Shown here one piece after another: positions 7,599 through 15,455 of a stretch of DNA of 64,000 bases. The notes under the pieces are model-generated. The model saw only the letters and a program-made list of their open reading frames with translations, was not told where the DNA came from and did not search any database. Position numbers and translations under genes: made by a program. The DNA lies in assembly GCA_910589485.1 (NCBI GenBank), contig CAJUSW010000011.1, positions 1 through 64,000 of the forward strand, given 5' to 3'. Every line of letters begins with the position of its first letter. The stretch's first letter is position 1. The stretch is from an uncultured Duncaniella sp. (GTDB lineage Bacteria > Bacteroidota > Bacteroidia > Bacteroidales > Muribaculaceae).

Positions 7599-8243
7599 TC
7601 ATTTCCTGCCGAAATCGGCGGGTATCTCGCCCCATTTCGGCGTGTCCCATGTGAGTATGGGATTGGTCACCGGATTGGCGTGGAGCCATGCTGTGGCGCG
7701 GTCGAGCATCTCAAACAGTTTGGCATTGGCCGGAGTCCTGGCAAGTGACGTCTTGGGATGGCCGTTCCTCACCCACGAGCGCGCTGTGCGTGAGTCGGTA
7801 TAGATAGGAACATCAGGGCGTCCCTGCGATTTCAGCAGAGCGAGTCCGTGGACCAGTGCGAGGTATTCACCTATATTATTGGTGCCACCCTGTATGGGGC
7901 CGGCATGGAATATGCGTTCCCCCGTGCGCACCCACACTCCTTGATATTCCACCGGGCCGGGATTCTTGGAACACGCGGCATCCACGGCGAGCGCGTCGAG
8001 CTTGATTTCGGGGGAGTCCTCGTAATTCACAGGGGCCGGACGGTGATTGGCGATGGCCTTGAGCAGTTCTATCTGCTCCACAGGATCACCACGGTAAGCC
8101 TCCACGGCAGCCTCCTGGGAGTCGAAAGCCTTGAACTTGGCGCCGGGATAACCCTTGGTCTGGAGTTCGCACTCCTCCCATGAGTCAAACACTCCGGTCG
8201 CGTAACCGTTCCACACTACATAGAATTTCTTTCTTGGGGCCAT
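7599..8243 (-). CDS. rnhA: Ribonuclease HI with N-terminal viroplasmin domain
   Basis: A 214-residue cytoplasmic nuclease that cuts the RNA strand of RNA-DNA hybrids. Residues 5-50 form a viroplasmin/hybrid-binding domain (KFYVVWNGYATGVFDSW, then KAFDSQEAAVEAY). The RNase H fold follows from about 80 with its acidic residues visible: Asp88 in AVDAACSKNPG, Glu126 in NIGEYLAL, Asp150 in IYTDSRTA, and a final Asp210 in GEIPADF. This domain order is common in Bacteroidetes. It lies 69 bp downstream of the alanine-dehydrogenase-like gene on the same strand and may be the last gene of the aroK operon. It removes Okazaki primers and R-loops. Confidence 0.92.
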   Translation of the reverse strand: MAPRKKFYVVWNGYATGVFDSWEECELQTKGYPGAKFKAFDSQEAAVEAYRGDPVEQIELLKAIANHRPAPVNYEDSPEIKLDALAVDAACSKNPGPVEYQGVWVRTGERIFHAGPIQGGTNNIGEYLALVHGLALLKSQGRPDVPIYTDSRTARSWVRNGHPKTSLARTPANAKLFEMLDRATAWLHANPVTNPILTWDTPKWGEIPADFGRK

Positions 8244-8312
8244 AGGGATATAGTCGGAGAGGACTTTGATGGATTACTGTTGAGGTTGCGGGGATGGAGG
8301 ATCGGGGCGAGC

Positions 8313-9506
8313 TCAGGAGAGGGTGAGGAATATGGAGATATCCACGTTGCGGGTGTGAAGCATCGAGGCTATGCGCTGATGGATGGGCTTGCCGAAGAAC
8401 GTGAGCGTGGCTTTCTGCATGCCCGGATGGAGCTTCAGCACATTGGACGCTCCCTCGCCCGACGAGATTATGCTGTCCAAGAGAGTGAGCAGTGTATTGG
8501 TCAGGGCCATGCCGGCGGTGCGGGCCACCGCGCTTCCGGCGTGGACATAGCATATGCGGTTGTCGATCTGGAGCGAGGCGTCAACAGCCGAGGCCAACGC
8601 GAGATCCACCGGTGTCATCGAAGGGAATGTGGATCCGTCGGCATCGGTGGTGAGGTCAAATGTCAGCACTCCGCGCTTCATGGTAGCCACGGCATCGGCG
8701 TGGAGCGTGAACGGGGTTGAGGTGGGTGTCACCACCAGCACATCGGCCGACCGGAGGGCATTGGCGAGTGTGCGTGGATGGAGCGAGGAGGTTATGACCC
8801 ACGGTCCGAGCTCCTGGGATGCACGGCGCAGGGAGTAGACATCGTTGTCAAACATGCGCACTGTCGCGCCCAATCCCATGGCCGAGCGGGCGGCCGCGCA
8901 GGCTGCTATGCCTGATCCGATAATAAGAGTCTCGCACGGAACAATGCCGGCCACTCCGCCGAGCAGTATCCCCTTGCCCCGCTGGGAATCGGCGAGGAGC
9001 GAGGAGGCTATGGCTATCGATGCCCGGCCGTCGATCTCGGCGAGAATGTCGGCAAACGGGGTGCATCCCCTCTCATCCTCTATCAGGTCGAGGGCTATGG
9101 CTATCACATGGCGGTCGAGGAGCACGCGCAATGTGCGCTCGTCGGCGCAAGCCCCCCGCAGGAGGGTGAGAAGCATCGCTCCGCGTCGCATGCACCTGGC
9201 ATCGGGCGCGCTGAGAGTGGCGGGATATATCACTATGTCACACGCGAGGGCTTCTGACCTGGGCACGATCTCCACCCCGGCTCTCACATACTTGGCGTCA
9301 TCGTAATGGATGGTCGACGCCGCGTTTTCCTGCATCTTGATGAGAAATCCGCGCTCGGTGAGCTGGGCCACTCCCTCGGGGGTGAGGGGGAACCGTCTTT
9401 CGGCCGAATCCTCACAGCGGGGGAGTCCTATGGTGGGTTTGCGGCGGCGTGTACATGTGTCGCACGGTTGCTCGAGAGCGGTAGGAGAGGTAGATTCAAG
9501 AGTCAT
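8313..9506 (-). CDS. Alanine dehydrogenase/PNT-like protein lacking catalytic residues
   Basis: A 397-residue protein whose whole length follows the alanine dehydrogenase/transhydrogenase fold: ERRFPLTPEGVAQLTERG (about 36-53) corresponds to the FRVAITPAGV region, and GKGILLGGVAGIVPCETLII with GSGIAACAAARSAMGLGA to the NAD-binding Rossmann part. Matched by eye to characterised alanine dehydrogenases, the pyruvate-binding Lys of LKVKEP is missing (here IVIYPATL) and the catalytic His of FLHLA is replaced by Arg (LLRGA). The N-terminal Arg and the Asp near FDLTTDADG remain. It has an unusual N-terminal stretch with CDTC. Ordinary alanine dehydrogenase activity is therefore doubtful. Its start overlaps the end of aroK by 11 bp, which suggests translational coupling. 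Confidence 0.72.
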   Translation of the reverse strand: MTLESTSPTALEQPCDTCTRRRKPTIGLPRCEDSAERRFPLTPEGVAQLTERGFLIKMQENAASTIHYDDAKYVRAGVEIVPRSEALACDIVIYPATLSAPDARCMRRGAMLLTLLRGACADERTLRVLLDRHVIAIALDLIEDERGCTPFADILAEIDGRASIAIASSLLADSQRGKGILLGGVAGIVPCETLIIGSGIAACAAARSAMGLGATVRMFDNDVYSLRRASQELGPWVITSSLHPRTLANALRSADVLVVTPTSTPFTLHADAVATMKRGVLTFDLTTDADGSTFPSMTPVDLALASAVDASLQIDNRICYVHAGSAVARTAGMALTNTLLTLLDSIISSGEGASNVLKLHPGMQKATLTFFGKPIHQRIASMLHTRNVDISIFLTLS

Positions 9507-10029
9507 AACCGATGAGTTTTAGGAATTCGTCGACACTCCGGTCCACCTGGTCCAGGCTTTCAAGCCGAGAGCTGTCGAACGTGAGTGTTGCCTGTGAATA
9601 GTAAGGATGGCGCCACGACATCTGGTCGGTGATGAAGGTGTCGAGCTCGGCATCGGACAGCGACGCTATGAGCGGACGCTTGGCGCGGCCCTCCTTCAGG
9701 CGCGAGAGCAGGCTGGAGTGGGGCGCGGTGAGATATACAGTGGTACCGCGTGAGTTCATCAGCTCCATGTTGCCCGAGAAGCAGGGGGTGCCCCCGCCAC
9801 ATGCCACGAGAGTGTCGGTGAGTGCGCTGACCTCGGCGAGGGCCTCGCGCTCGAGGGCGCGGAAAGCCTCTTCGCCCCTCGAGGCGAAGATCTCGCGTAT
9901 GGTGCATCCCTCGCGTTCTTCTATATAGTCGTCGAGGTCGATGAAGCGTATGCCGGTGCGGGCCGCCACGGCACGGCCAAGGGTGGTCTTGCCGCTGCCC
10001 ATGTAGCCGATGAGGAAGGTAGTATCCAT
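9496..10029 (-). CDS. aroK: Shikimate kinase
   Basis: A 177-residue cytoplasmic P-loop kinase that phosphorylates shikimate at O3 with ATP, the fifth step of chorismate synthesis. The Walker A motif GYMGSGKTT is at 8-16, the Mg2+/shikimate-binding DLDD at 31-34, the shikimate-contacting Arg in RGEEAFR (51-57), and GGG at 78-80. The start MDTTFLIGY was preferred because the family begins just before the first strand; an upstream in-frame ATG at 10095 adds an unlikely 22-residue extension. It is the first gene of a probable operon with the alanine-dehydrogenase-like gene (11-bp overlap) and perhaps rnhA. Confidence 0.93.
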   Translation of the reverse strand: MDTTFLIGYMGSGKTTLGRAVAARTGIRFIDLDDYIEEREGCTIREIFASRGEEAFRALEREALAEVSALTDTLVACGGGTPCFSGNMELMNSRGTTVYLTAPHSSLLSRLKEGRAKRPLIASLSDAELDTFITDQMSWRHPYYSQATLTFDSSRLESLDQVDRSVDEFLKLIGYDS

Positions 10030-10105
10030 TGATTGCAAATTTACGGAAATTCCATTTTTAACCATTTTTTCAAGCAGTGAAAAGATGTTAAACAAACCCC
10101 TAAAA

Positions 10106-10136
10106 TTGGTTCTCAGCCAAATTTGGCGTAACTTTG
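10106..10136 (+). promoter_or_regulatory. Promoter of greA
   Basis: TTGG at 10106-10109 and TAACTTTG at 10129-10136 with a 19-bp spacer fit the Bacteroides -33/-7 consensus. The predicted start near 10142 leaves a 5' leader of about 100 nt. Confidence 0.65.
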
Positions 10137-10240
10137 CAATAAGTAAAATAGTGAACGATAATTATAGGGTCTCGAAGCCGAAAGCCTTGAGATTCTAAAT
10201 TTTTTTACGTTTAATCTCTCACCAAAAAAGCATTATTACT

Positions 10241-10711
10241 ATGGCAATAACTTATATGACCAAGGAAGGTTATAAGAAAAAAATGGAAGAAATCTCGTAT
10301 CTGGAGTCAGTGGAGCGCCCCCGTATTTCAGCAGCGATAGCCGAGGCCCGCGACAAGGGTGACCTCTCGGAGAATTCCGAGTATGACGCGGCTAAGGAGG
10401 CTCAGGGCATGCTCGAGATGAAGATTTCCCAGCTTAAGGACCTTGTGGCCAATTCACGCATCATAGATGAGAGCAATCTCAACACTGAGGAGGTTCAGAT
10501 ACTCAACCGTGTAAAGATCAAGAATCACACCAACGGCATGACTATGGAGTACACCATCGTGGCCGACTCGGAGGCTAACCTCAAGGAGAAGAAGATCGGC
10601 TCGTCGACCCCTATCGCCCAGGGGCTGCTCGGACATAAGCTCGGCGAGATCGTGGACATCCGTGTACCGGCCGGCATGATGAAGTTTGAGATCGTCGAGA
10701 TCAGCTTCTGA
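10241..10711 (+). CDS. greA: Transcription elongation factor GreA
   Basis: A 156-residue factor that rescues backtracked RNA polymerase by stimulating transcript cleavage. Residues 1-75 form the coiled-coil finger (MTKEGYKKKMEEISYLESVE, then AEARDKGDLSENSEYDAAKE). The tip holds the acidic residues of the DLSENSEYD signature that coordinate Mg2+ in the polymerase secondary channel. The C-terminal FKBP-like domain contains GSSTPIAQGLLGHKLGE. Length matches the family (about 158). It is followed 37 bp later by the HIT gene, probably on one transcript. Confidence 0.97.
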   Translation: MAITYMTKEGYKKKMEEISYLESVERPRISAAIAEARDKGDLSENSEYDAAKEAQGMLEMKISQLKDLVANSRIIDESNLNTEEVQILNRVKIKNHTNGMTMEYTIVADSEANLKEKKIGSSTPIAQGLLGHKLGEIVDIRVPAGMMKFEIVEISF

Positions 10712-10748
10712 TCAATCAGCATCTGTAATCAGTAATTGACTGTCGGTT

Positions 10749-11141
10749 ATGGCAACGATATTTTCCAAGATTGCGGCCGGGGAGATTCCTTCCTACAAGG
10801 TGGCCGCCGATGATAAGCATTACGCATTCCTTGACATCAATCCTGTGGCCAAGGGGCATGTGCTGGTTATACCCCGCAAGGAGGTCGATTATATATTCGA
10901 TCTGAGCGAGGATGAGTACCGCGAACTGATGATGTTTGCCCGCCGTGTGGCCAAGGCTATCGAGAAGGCTATGCCCTGCAAGCGTGTGGGTGTGGCCGTG
11001 GTAGGCCTTGAGGTGCCTCACACCCATGTGCATCTGCTCCCCATCAATACCGAGGCCGATATGGATTTCTCCAAGAAGCAGTCGTTGCCGGCCGAGGAGA
11101 TGCAGGCTGTGGCCGATGCGATAGCCGCCAAGTTTGAGTGA
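10749..11141 (+). CDS. HIT family nucleotide-binding hydrolase (Hint-like)
   Basis: A 130-residue cytoplasmic protein with the histidine triad motif HTHVHLLP (about 101-108) near the C-terminal half; the second His of this motif is the nucleophile of the family. The N-terminal IFSKIAAGEIPSYKV and FLDINPVAKGHVLVIP are typical of Hint/HinT proteins, which hydrolyse adenosine phosphoramidates and aminoacyl adenylates. Length is slightly above plain HinT (about 115-120) because of a C-terminal helix. It follows greA by 37 bp. A strong hairpin at 11182 separates it from menA. Confidence 0.92.
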   Translation: MATIFSKIAAGEIPSYKVAADDKHYAFLDINPVAKGHVLVIPRKEVDYIFDLSEDEYRELMMFARRVAKAIEKAMPCKRVGVAVVGLEVPHTHVHLLPINTEADMDFSKKQSLPAEEMQAVADAIAAKFE

Positions 11142-11181
11142 CCGGAATGGATCGGAATATATTGATTTTTTGATTATATCG

Positions 11182-11218
11182 GGCCACGGAGCGAAGGAAT
11201 GAATGTCGCTCCGTGGCC
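11182..11218. other. Perfect 13-bp intercistronic hairpin
   Basis: GGCCACGGAGCGA pairs perfectly with TCGCTCCGTGGCC across an 11-nt loop, between the HIT gene and menA. No T-run follows on either strand, so it is not a standard terminator. It could be an RNA-processing or stability element, or a terminator that works without a T-run. Confidence 0.6.
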
Positions 11219-11239
11219 TGAATCTATACATTGGATACT

Positions 11240-12121
11240 ATGTCATCAAAGGTAGGATGCTGGATTGAGGCTATGCGTCTGCGCACATTGCCCGTGTCGA
11301 TAGCCGGTGTGCTCTATGCCGGTGCTCTCGGATTGCTTTCGTGGCGTTTCAGCCCGGTGCCGTGGGCCATGTGTCTGGGGTTTGCGTTGCTTGCCCAGGT
11401 AGCATCGAATTTCGCCAACGAGTATTATGATTTCAAAGCCGGGCTTGACAAGGCCGGCCGTGTGGGGCCGCGCCGTGGAGTGACCGAGGGGGATATCACG
11501 CCCCAGGCCATGAAACGAGCCACATATGTGACGCTCGGGCTGGCATGTGTGCTCGGCATCGCGCTCGTGGCCCTGTATGGCGAGTGGTGGATGTATGCTG
11601 TGGGAGTGCTTACGGCCCTCGGCGTGGTGGCCTACAGTTCGGGACCTTATCCGCTGTCGCACCACGGGTGGGGCGAGGTGGCTGTGGTGGCCTTCTTCGG
11701 CATAGTGCCTGTGTGCCTTACCTATATCCTCATGGGCGGAACCGGTGGATGGTGGCTTGTGGCCGCGTCGATAGGTGTCGGCCTTATGGGGGCTAATGTG
11801 CTCGTTGTGAACAACTACCGCGATATCGAGGATGACAGGGCTGTGGGGAAGCGCACTTTGGCTGTGAGGCTGGGGTTGCGCGGAATGGCGAGCGTGTATC
11901 TTGCCAACGGATTCATGGCGGTGGTGCTCACCCTGCCCGAGTGGATCGCGGCGGCCAGGATGGGGTGGATATGCCCGTGCGTGTATCTGGCCATTCATGT
12001 GGCCCTGTACAGCCAGCTCACCCGCCGGCACGGACGTGCGCTCAATCCCATGCTGGGCATGACGGCGATGCTGATGCTGGTGTATGCGGTGGCGTTTACG
12101 CTGACTGTGTGCCTGGGGTAG
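11240..12121 (+). CDS. menA: 1,4-dihydroxy-2-naphthoate polyprenyltransferase
   Basis: A 293-residue inner-membrane UbiA-superfamily prenyltransferase that joins a polyprenyl diphosphate to 1,4-dihydroxy-2-naphthoate, giving demethylmenaquinone. Two Asp-rich motifs bind the Mg2+-diphosphate: NEYYDFKAGLD (about 60-70) and NNYRDIEDDRAVGKRTLAVR (about 190-209). The spacing RRGVTEGDITP after the first motif is MenA-like rather than UbiA-like. About eight to nine hydrophobic segments are visible. An in-frame TTG at 11231 is less likely than this ATG. No other men genes are nearby. It converges on the DUF4421 gene with a 14-bp gap. Confidence 0.93.
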   Translation: MSSKVGCWIEAMRLRTLPVSIAGVLYAGALGLLSWRFSPVPWAMCLGFALLAQVASNFANEYYDFKAGLDKAGRVGPRRGVTEGDITPQAMKRATYVTLGLACVLGIALVALYGEWWMYAVGVLTALGVVAYSSGPYPLSHHGWGEVAVVAFFGIVPVCLTYILMGGTGGWWLVAASIGVGLMGANVLVVNNYRDIEDDRAVGKRTLAVRLGLRGMASVYLANGFMAVVLTLPEWIAAARMGWICPCVYLAIHVALYSQLTRRHGRALNPMLGMTAMLMLVYAVAFTLTVCLG

Positions 12122-12135
12122 TCTCCCCGGACGTG

Positions 12136-13335
12136 TCAGAAGCGCATGCCCACTGAGGCGGTGAATGACAGGAATGCGTTGAAGTGGGTCATGTCGCCTG
12201 AATTGTAGTTGAGAAATCCTTGAGTCTTGACGGTGAAGGCGGCGAAGAGCGCCCGATGATTGTAGACGGCGGCGAGATTGAGCCGGAAGTTGTTGGCTAT
12301 CTGGGTGCGTGCATCGTGCCCCTCCTCCGAGTTCACGAGTTTGCGGTATCCCAGCGCTCCCAAGGCCGTGACGTTGAGCAACCACCGGCGGGGCTTGAGT
12401 ACCCAGTTGTAGGAATAGCCTCCCATGGCGCAGTAGCTGCGGTATTCGAGATGATAGTCGGGGTTGACGAAAGGCGAGTGCTCGAGGATTTCGGGCGGGA
12501 GTCCCGAGAAGTTCATGTGGATGTGCTGCTCGGTGAAATTGAAGCCTACGAGGGCTGTTCCCGCGTTGAGGAGCTGATATTTGGAGTAGCTGTAGGCGGC
12601 CGCCTGGGAGTATTTGTAGTGGTTGAAGAACCAGTAGGCGTCGAATGTCTTTGACGCTGATGATGTGTCGCTGAACTTGTAGTGCATGTCACCGTGGTTG
12701 TAGTCGCCAAATTCGGTGATGATCATTCCGCCTGTCGACGATACGGTCTGATAGTTGAGCGAGAAGCGCGAGCAAGTGAAGTCGAAGTTGAATGTACGGC
12801 GGTTGGCGGGGTTGGAGAAGAGCTTGTTGATGTTCCACATGTAGCCGACGCTTACGGCCATGAAGCTGAGCGAGAATCCGGCGTCGCTGTAGAGCTCGGA
12901 GTGCATGTTGACCGATTGCTTGGGGAAGAACATTGTGGAGGTCTCCATCCAGTTGTAGCTCTTGCCCTGCAGTTTCCAGTTGTCGCCTGTGCCGACCACA
13001 TAATTACGGTCGTAGGAGTTGAAGGTGCGGTCGCCCCAGTTGTAGACGTTGAGGCAGAAGCGCGGGAAGCGCGGGTAACGCACCGAAGGGTCGTGTATGC
13101 GGAATCCGTTGTCGATAAGCTGGCGTATCCAGTAGGTATTGCTTACCTTTTCGGTCTTGGAGGCTACGGTGTCGGGGGCATAGAGGGATGAATCCTGCTG
13201 TAGGACAGTGGTGGATGTGATCGATGAGACGGGGGTCACGGTGCTGTCGGCCGGCTCCGTGGCTGTGACGCGCAACGCGCCGGAAACGGAGAGCAACAGG
13301 AGAAACGTGAAGGATATACGTAGGACAGGATTCAT
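12136..13335 (-). CDS. DUF4421 family outer-membrane-associated protein
   Basis: A 399-residue protein with a signal peptide (about 1-26) and a Thr/Ser-rich linker, followed by a body rich in aromatic residues and alternating strands (NVYNWGDRTFNSYDRNYVVG, FGDYNHGDMHYKF) that ends in FTASVGMRF. A terminal aromatic residue after beta-strands is typical of outer-membrane barrels. It resembles the DUF4421 family of Bacteroidetes, of unknown function. It is monocistronic and converges on menA. No enzyme motif is visible. The barrel reading is inference from strand pattern. Confidence 0.75.
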   Translation of the reverse strand: MNPVLRISFTFLLLLSVSGALRVTATEPADSTVTPVSSITSTTVLQQDSSLYAPDTVASKTEKVSNTYWIRQLIDNGFRIHDPSVRYPRFPRFCLNVYNWGDRTFNSYDRNYVVGTGDNWKLQGKSYNWMETSTMFFPKQSVNMHSELYSDAGFSLSFMAVSVGYMWNINKLFSNPANRRTFNFDFTCSRFSLNYQTVSSTGGMIITEFGDYNHGDMHYKFSDTSSASKTFDAYWFFNHYKYSQAAAYSYSKYQLLNAGTALVGFNFTEQHIHMNFSGLPPEILEHSPFVNPDYHLEYRSYCAMGGYSYNWVLKPRRWLLNVTALGALGYRKLVNSEEGHDARTQIANNFRLNLAAVYNHRALFAAFTVKTQGFLNYNSGDMTHFNAFLSFTASVGMRF

Positions 13336-13469
13336 GATAAACAGGTTGCAAATTTACGATTTTTTTGCAAACCGTTCAAGTGCAGAGCAGGAAGTTGGGA
13401 CGGGAAAATTGTGACTATCGATGATATTTATGGCCGAATATGGATAAGTGTTAAAATATGATAAATAAT

Positions 13470-13512
13470 AGTACTATGTATTGCAAAGTACTATGGAAAG
13501 TGTTTAACTTTG
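13470..13512 (+). promoter_or_regulatory. Promoter and probable PadR operator
   Basis: TAACTTTG at 13505-13512 is a good -7 element. AGTACTATG occurs twice in direct orientation (13470-13478 and 13487-13495), 17 bp apart; the first lies in the perfect palindrome ATAGTACTAT. The repeats cover the expected -33 zone, as for an autorepressor binding site of the PadR protein encoded next. The remaining 13336-13627 region holds only this and a leader of about 110 nt. Confidence 0.6.
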
Positions 13513-13627
13513 CAATGCCAATAAGAAGTTGTTTTTAAACAACCTCTAAACGGTGGAGCACCGACAAGTAGTGCGGTGCCTGTAATGAAAGGTCGTATAT
13601 ACACAGCCTATAAATTGAGATGTAATC

Positions 13628-13978
13628 ATGAATATTGACAATCTGAAATCCCAGATGCGGAAGGGGATGCTCGAATTCTGCGTGCTGTTGATCCTGAAGC
13701 GTGGGGACGCCTACGCCTCGGAGATGATAGCGAGGCTGAAGGAGGCTCATCTGATAGTGATGGAGGGCACGCTATATCCGCTGCTTACGCGCCTGAAGAA
13801 TGACGGACTGCTGGCCTACAGATGGGAGGAGTCGACGCAGGGGCCTCCGCGCAAGTATTATTCCATCACGCCCGTGGGGCATAGGTTTCTCGAACAGCTG
13901 CAACAGTCGTGGGACGAGATTGCGGCATCGGTATCAATTTTACAATCAGACTACAACCAAAAATATCTGCCGCAATGA
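13628..13978 (+). CDS. PadR family transcriptional regulator
   Basis: A 116-residue winged-helix repressor of the small PadR-s2 type. Motifs are MRKGMLEFCVLLILKRGDAY (about 10-29), SEMIARLKEAHLIVMEGTLYPLLTRLKNDGLL (helix-turn-helix and recognition helix) and GPPRKYYSITPVG (the wing). The gene ends inside the start of the PspC gene (ATGA overlap), so the two are translationally coupled. In Bacteroidetes this pair is a common envelope-related module. It probably represses its own operon through the AGTACTATG repeats at 13470-13495. The inducing ligand is unknown. Confidence 0.92.
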   Translation: MNIDNLKSQMRKGMLEFCVLLILKRGDAYASEMIARLKEAHLIVMEGTLYPLLTRLKNDGLLAYRWEESTQGPPRKYYSITPVGHRFLEQLQQSWDEIAASVSILQSDYNQKYLPQ

Positions 13979-15156
13979 AAAAGACGTTTCAAGTGAATAT
14001 TAACGGCAAAATCTTTCATATTGACGAGGATGCTTACAGCCTGCTCCAGAATTACCTGTCAAAGCTCAGGGAGGCGTTTCCCGGCGACGAAGGGGAGGAG
14101 ATAGTGACCGACATAGAGTGCCGCATCTCGGAGCATTTTGACCAGCGTGTGGCCACCGGCGCCTCGGCTATAGTTCTTGAGGATGTGAATCATGTGATAA
14201 GCGTGATGGGACGCCCCGAGGAGATCACAAGCGAGGCGAGCTATGAGGCCGAGGCCGAGAGCGCCTCGCGGAGTGCCAACACAGGGGCGGGGAGACCTGC
14301 TCCGGCTCCCGAACCTTCCATGACCGGCGAGGCCGGGGCGCAGATGCCGGGAGCGGGGACTCCTCCGCCGTTCCACAAGAAGTTTTTCAGAGATGACAGG
14401 CACAAGGTGTTTGGCGGTGTTCTGGCCGGGCTTGCCCAGTATCTCGGGTGGGACGTGACGGTGTTGCGTGTCCTCGTGGTGGTGCTGGCACTGTCGGTGA
14501 TAAGGTTTGACCTGTTCTGGCCGTTCATCCTCGTGTACATGATATTATGGATGGTGATACCGTCGGCCAAGACTCCGCGTCAGATCCTGGAGATGCGTGG
14601 CGAGCCTGTGACGATAGATAATGTGGGACAGACGGTGATAGATTCGTCCGTGCCCCCGGCCGCTCCCGTTCCTGACGGTGGCAACGAGATGGCGCGTTTC
14701 ATCAACAATGTGTTTCTTGTGATAGGCCGTGTGATACTTGTGGCTCTCGGCCTGGTGGGCGGTCTGGTAGCCGCCGGGACCGGCATTGTGGCGCTGGTGA
14801 TCATCGCCGGGATGTGCTGTCTGTTCTTCGGAGCCACGAGCCTGAATTTCGTGGAGCATTTCGGCATATCGGGCATATCGCCCTATCTGGACGGATGGGC
14901 CATGACGCTGACAATGTTTGCCGTGATGATTCCGGCCTTGTGCGTGTGCTGGGCGGGTATGGCCACCCTGTTCAAAGCCAAGGGGATGTCGGCCACTGCG
15001 GTAGTGTCGGTAGTGATCATCGAGGTACTGCTGATCGTAGGAGCGATAGTGCTCGGCATGATGGGCCACGGCGAAGCGGTGAGAATGTTTACCGAAGCCT
15101 TGCCGGTGGCTACGGCGTTGCCCGTGGCGGGTGCGATACCCACGGTGTTAGGTTAG
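13975..15156 (+). CDS. PspC domain membrane protein
   Basis: A 393-residue inner-membrane protein. Residues 1-85 form a soluble domain (KKTFQVNINGKIFHIDEDAY, then DIECRISEHFDQ) often fused to PspC in Bacteroidetes, then a Pro/Ala-rich linker (about 90-125). The PspC domain begins at about 132 (RDDRHKVFGGVLAGLAQYLG) with PFILVYMILWMVIP. Three or four more membrane segments follow at about 240-385. PspC proteins sense or relieve membrane stress, usually with PspA; no pspA or pspB is seen here. The ATG overlaps the padR stop; the longer frame from 13909 lies inside padR and is rejected. A terminator follows at 15194. Confidence 0.88.
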   Translation: MKKTFQVNINGKIFHIDEDAYSLLQNYLSKLREAFPGDEGEEIVTDIECRISEHFDQRVATGASAIVLEDVNHVISVMGRPEEITSEASYEAEAESASRSANTGAGRPAPAPEPSMTGEAGAQMPGAGTPPPFHKKFFRDDRHKVFGGVLAGLAQYLGWDVTVLRVLVVVLALSVIRFDLFWPFILVYMILWMVIPSAKTPRQILEMRGEPVTIDNVGQTVIDSSVPPAAPVPDGGNEMARFINNVFLVIGRVILVALGLVGGLVAAGTGIVALVIIAGMCCLFFGATSLNFVEHFGISGISPYLDGWAMTLTMFAVMIPALCVCWAGMATLFKAKGMSATAVVSVVIIEVLLIVGAIVLGMMGHGEAVRMFTEALPVATALPVAGAIPTVLG

Positions 15157-15193
15157 ACTGTTTTTCCGGAATAGAGTTTCCATATATATGACG

Positions 15194-15243
15194 ATCGGTG
15201 GCCGTTACCCCTGAATGTGGGGTGGTGGTCACCGGTACTTTTA
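15194..15243 (+). terminator. Terminator of the padR-pspC operon
   Basis: CGGTG...ACCCC-TGAATG-TGGGGT...CACCG hairpin followed by GTACTTTTATT. It lies 38 bp after the PspC stop and upstream of the converging kinase pair. Confidence 0.75.
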
Positions 15244-15278
15244 TTGCATAGTAAAATGAAGGGGCGGGGTGTAGTAGC

Positions 15279-15455
15279 TTATTTGCGTTCTGACATGTAG
15301 CGGTCCAGAGCCTCGGTAGCGGGGATGGAGTAGGGGGTGCCGTCGGGATGAGCGTACACGACGTACTCGCCAAGCGCGGCCTTGCGCTTGAGAGTGCGTT
15401 CGACGCTGATTTTCAGCCCGAGCGAGATTTTTTCAAAGTATTCTTTATCGCTCAT
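15279..15455 (-). CDS. Small partner of the zeta-type kinase (putative antitoxin)
   Basis: A 58-residue charged protein starting MSDKEYFEKISLGLKISVER, with an amphipathic basic N-terminal half and the C-terminal motif VYAHPDGTPYSIPATEAL. Its ATG overlaps the stop of the zeta-like kinase gene by 4 bp (ATGA), so the two are made together. Small proteins translationally coupled to zeta-like kinases are often antitoxins, but here the partner is downstream, opposite to classical epsilon-zeta. The antitoxin role is inference; it could also be a substrate or adaptor. It was placed at this ATG because the longer frame lies within the kinase gene. Confidence 0.6.
   Translation of the reverse strand: MSDKEYFEKISLGLKISVERTLKRKAALGEYVVYAHPDGTPYSIPATEALDRYMSERK

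Noticed and set aside
11246..12385. A 379-codon minus-strand open frame opposite menA
   Set aside because: It runs through menA and into the DUF4421 gene, is rich in His, Arg and Gln with no domain pattern, and has no promoter.
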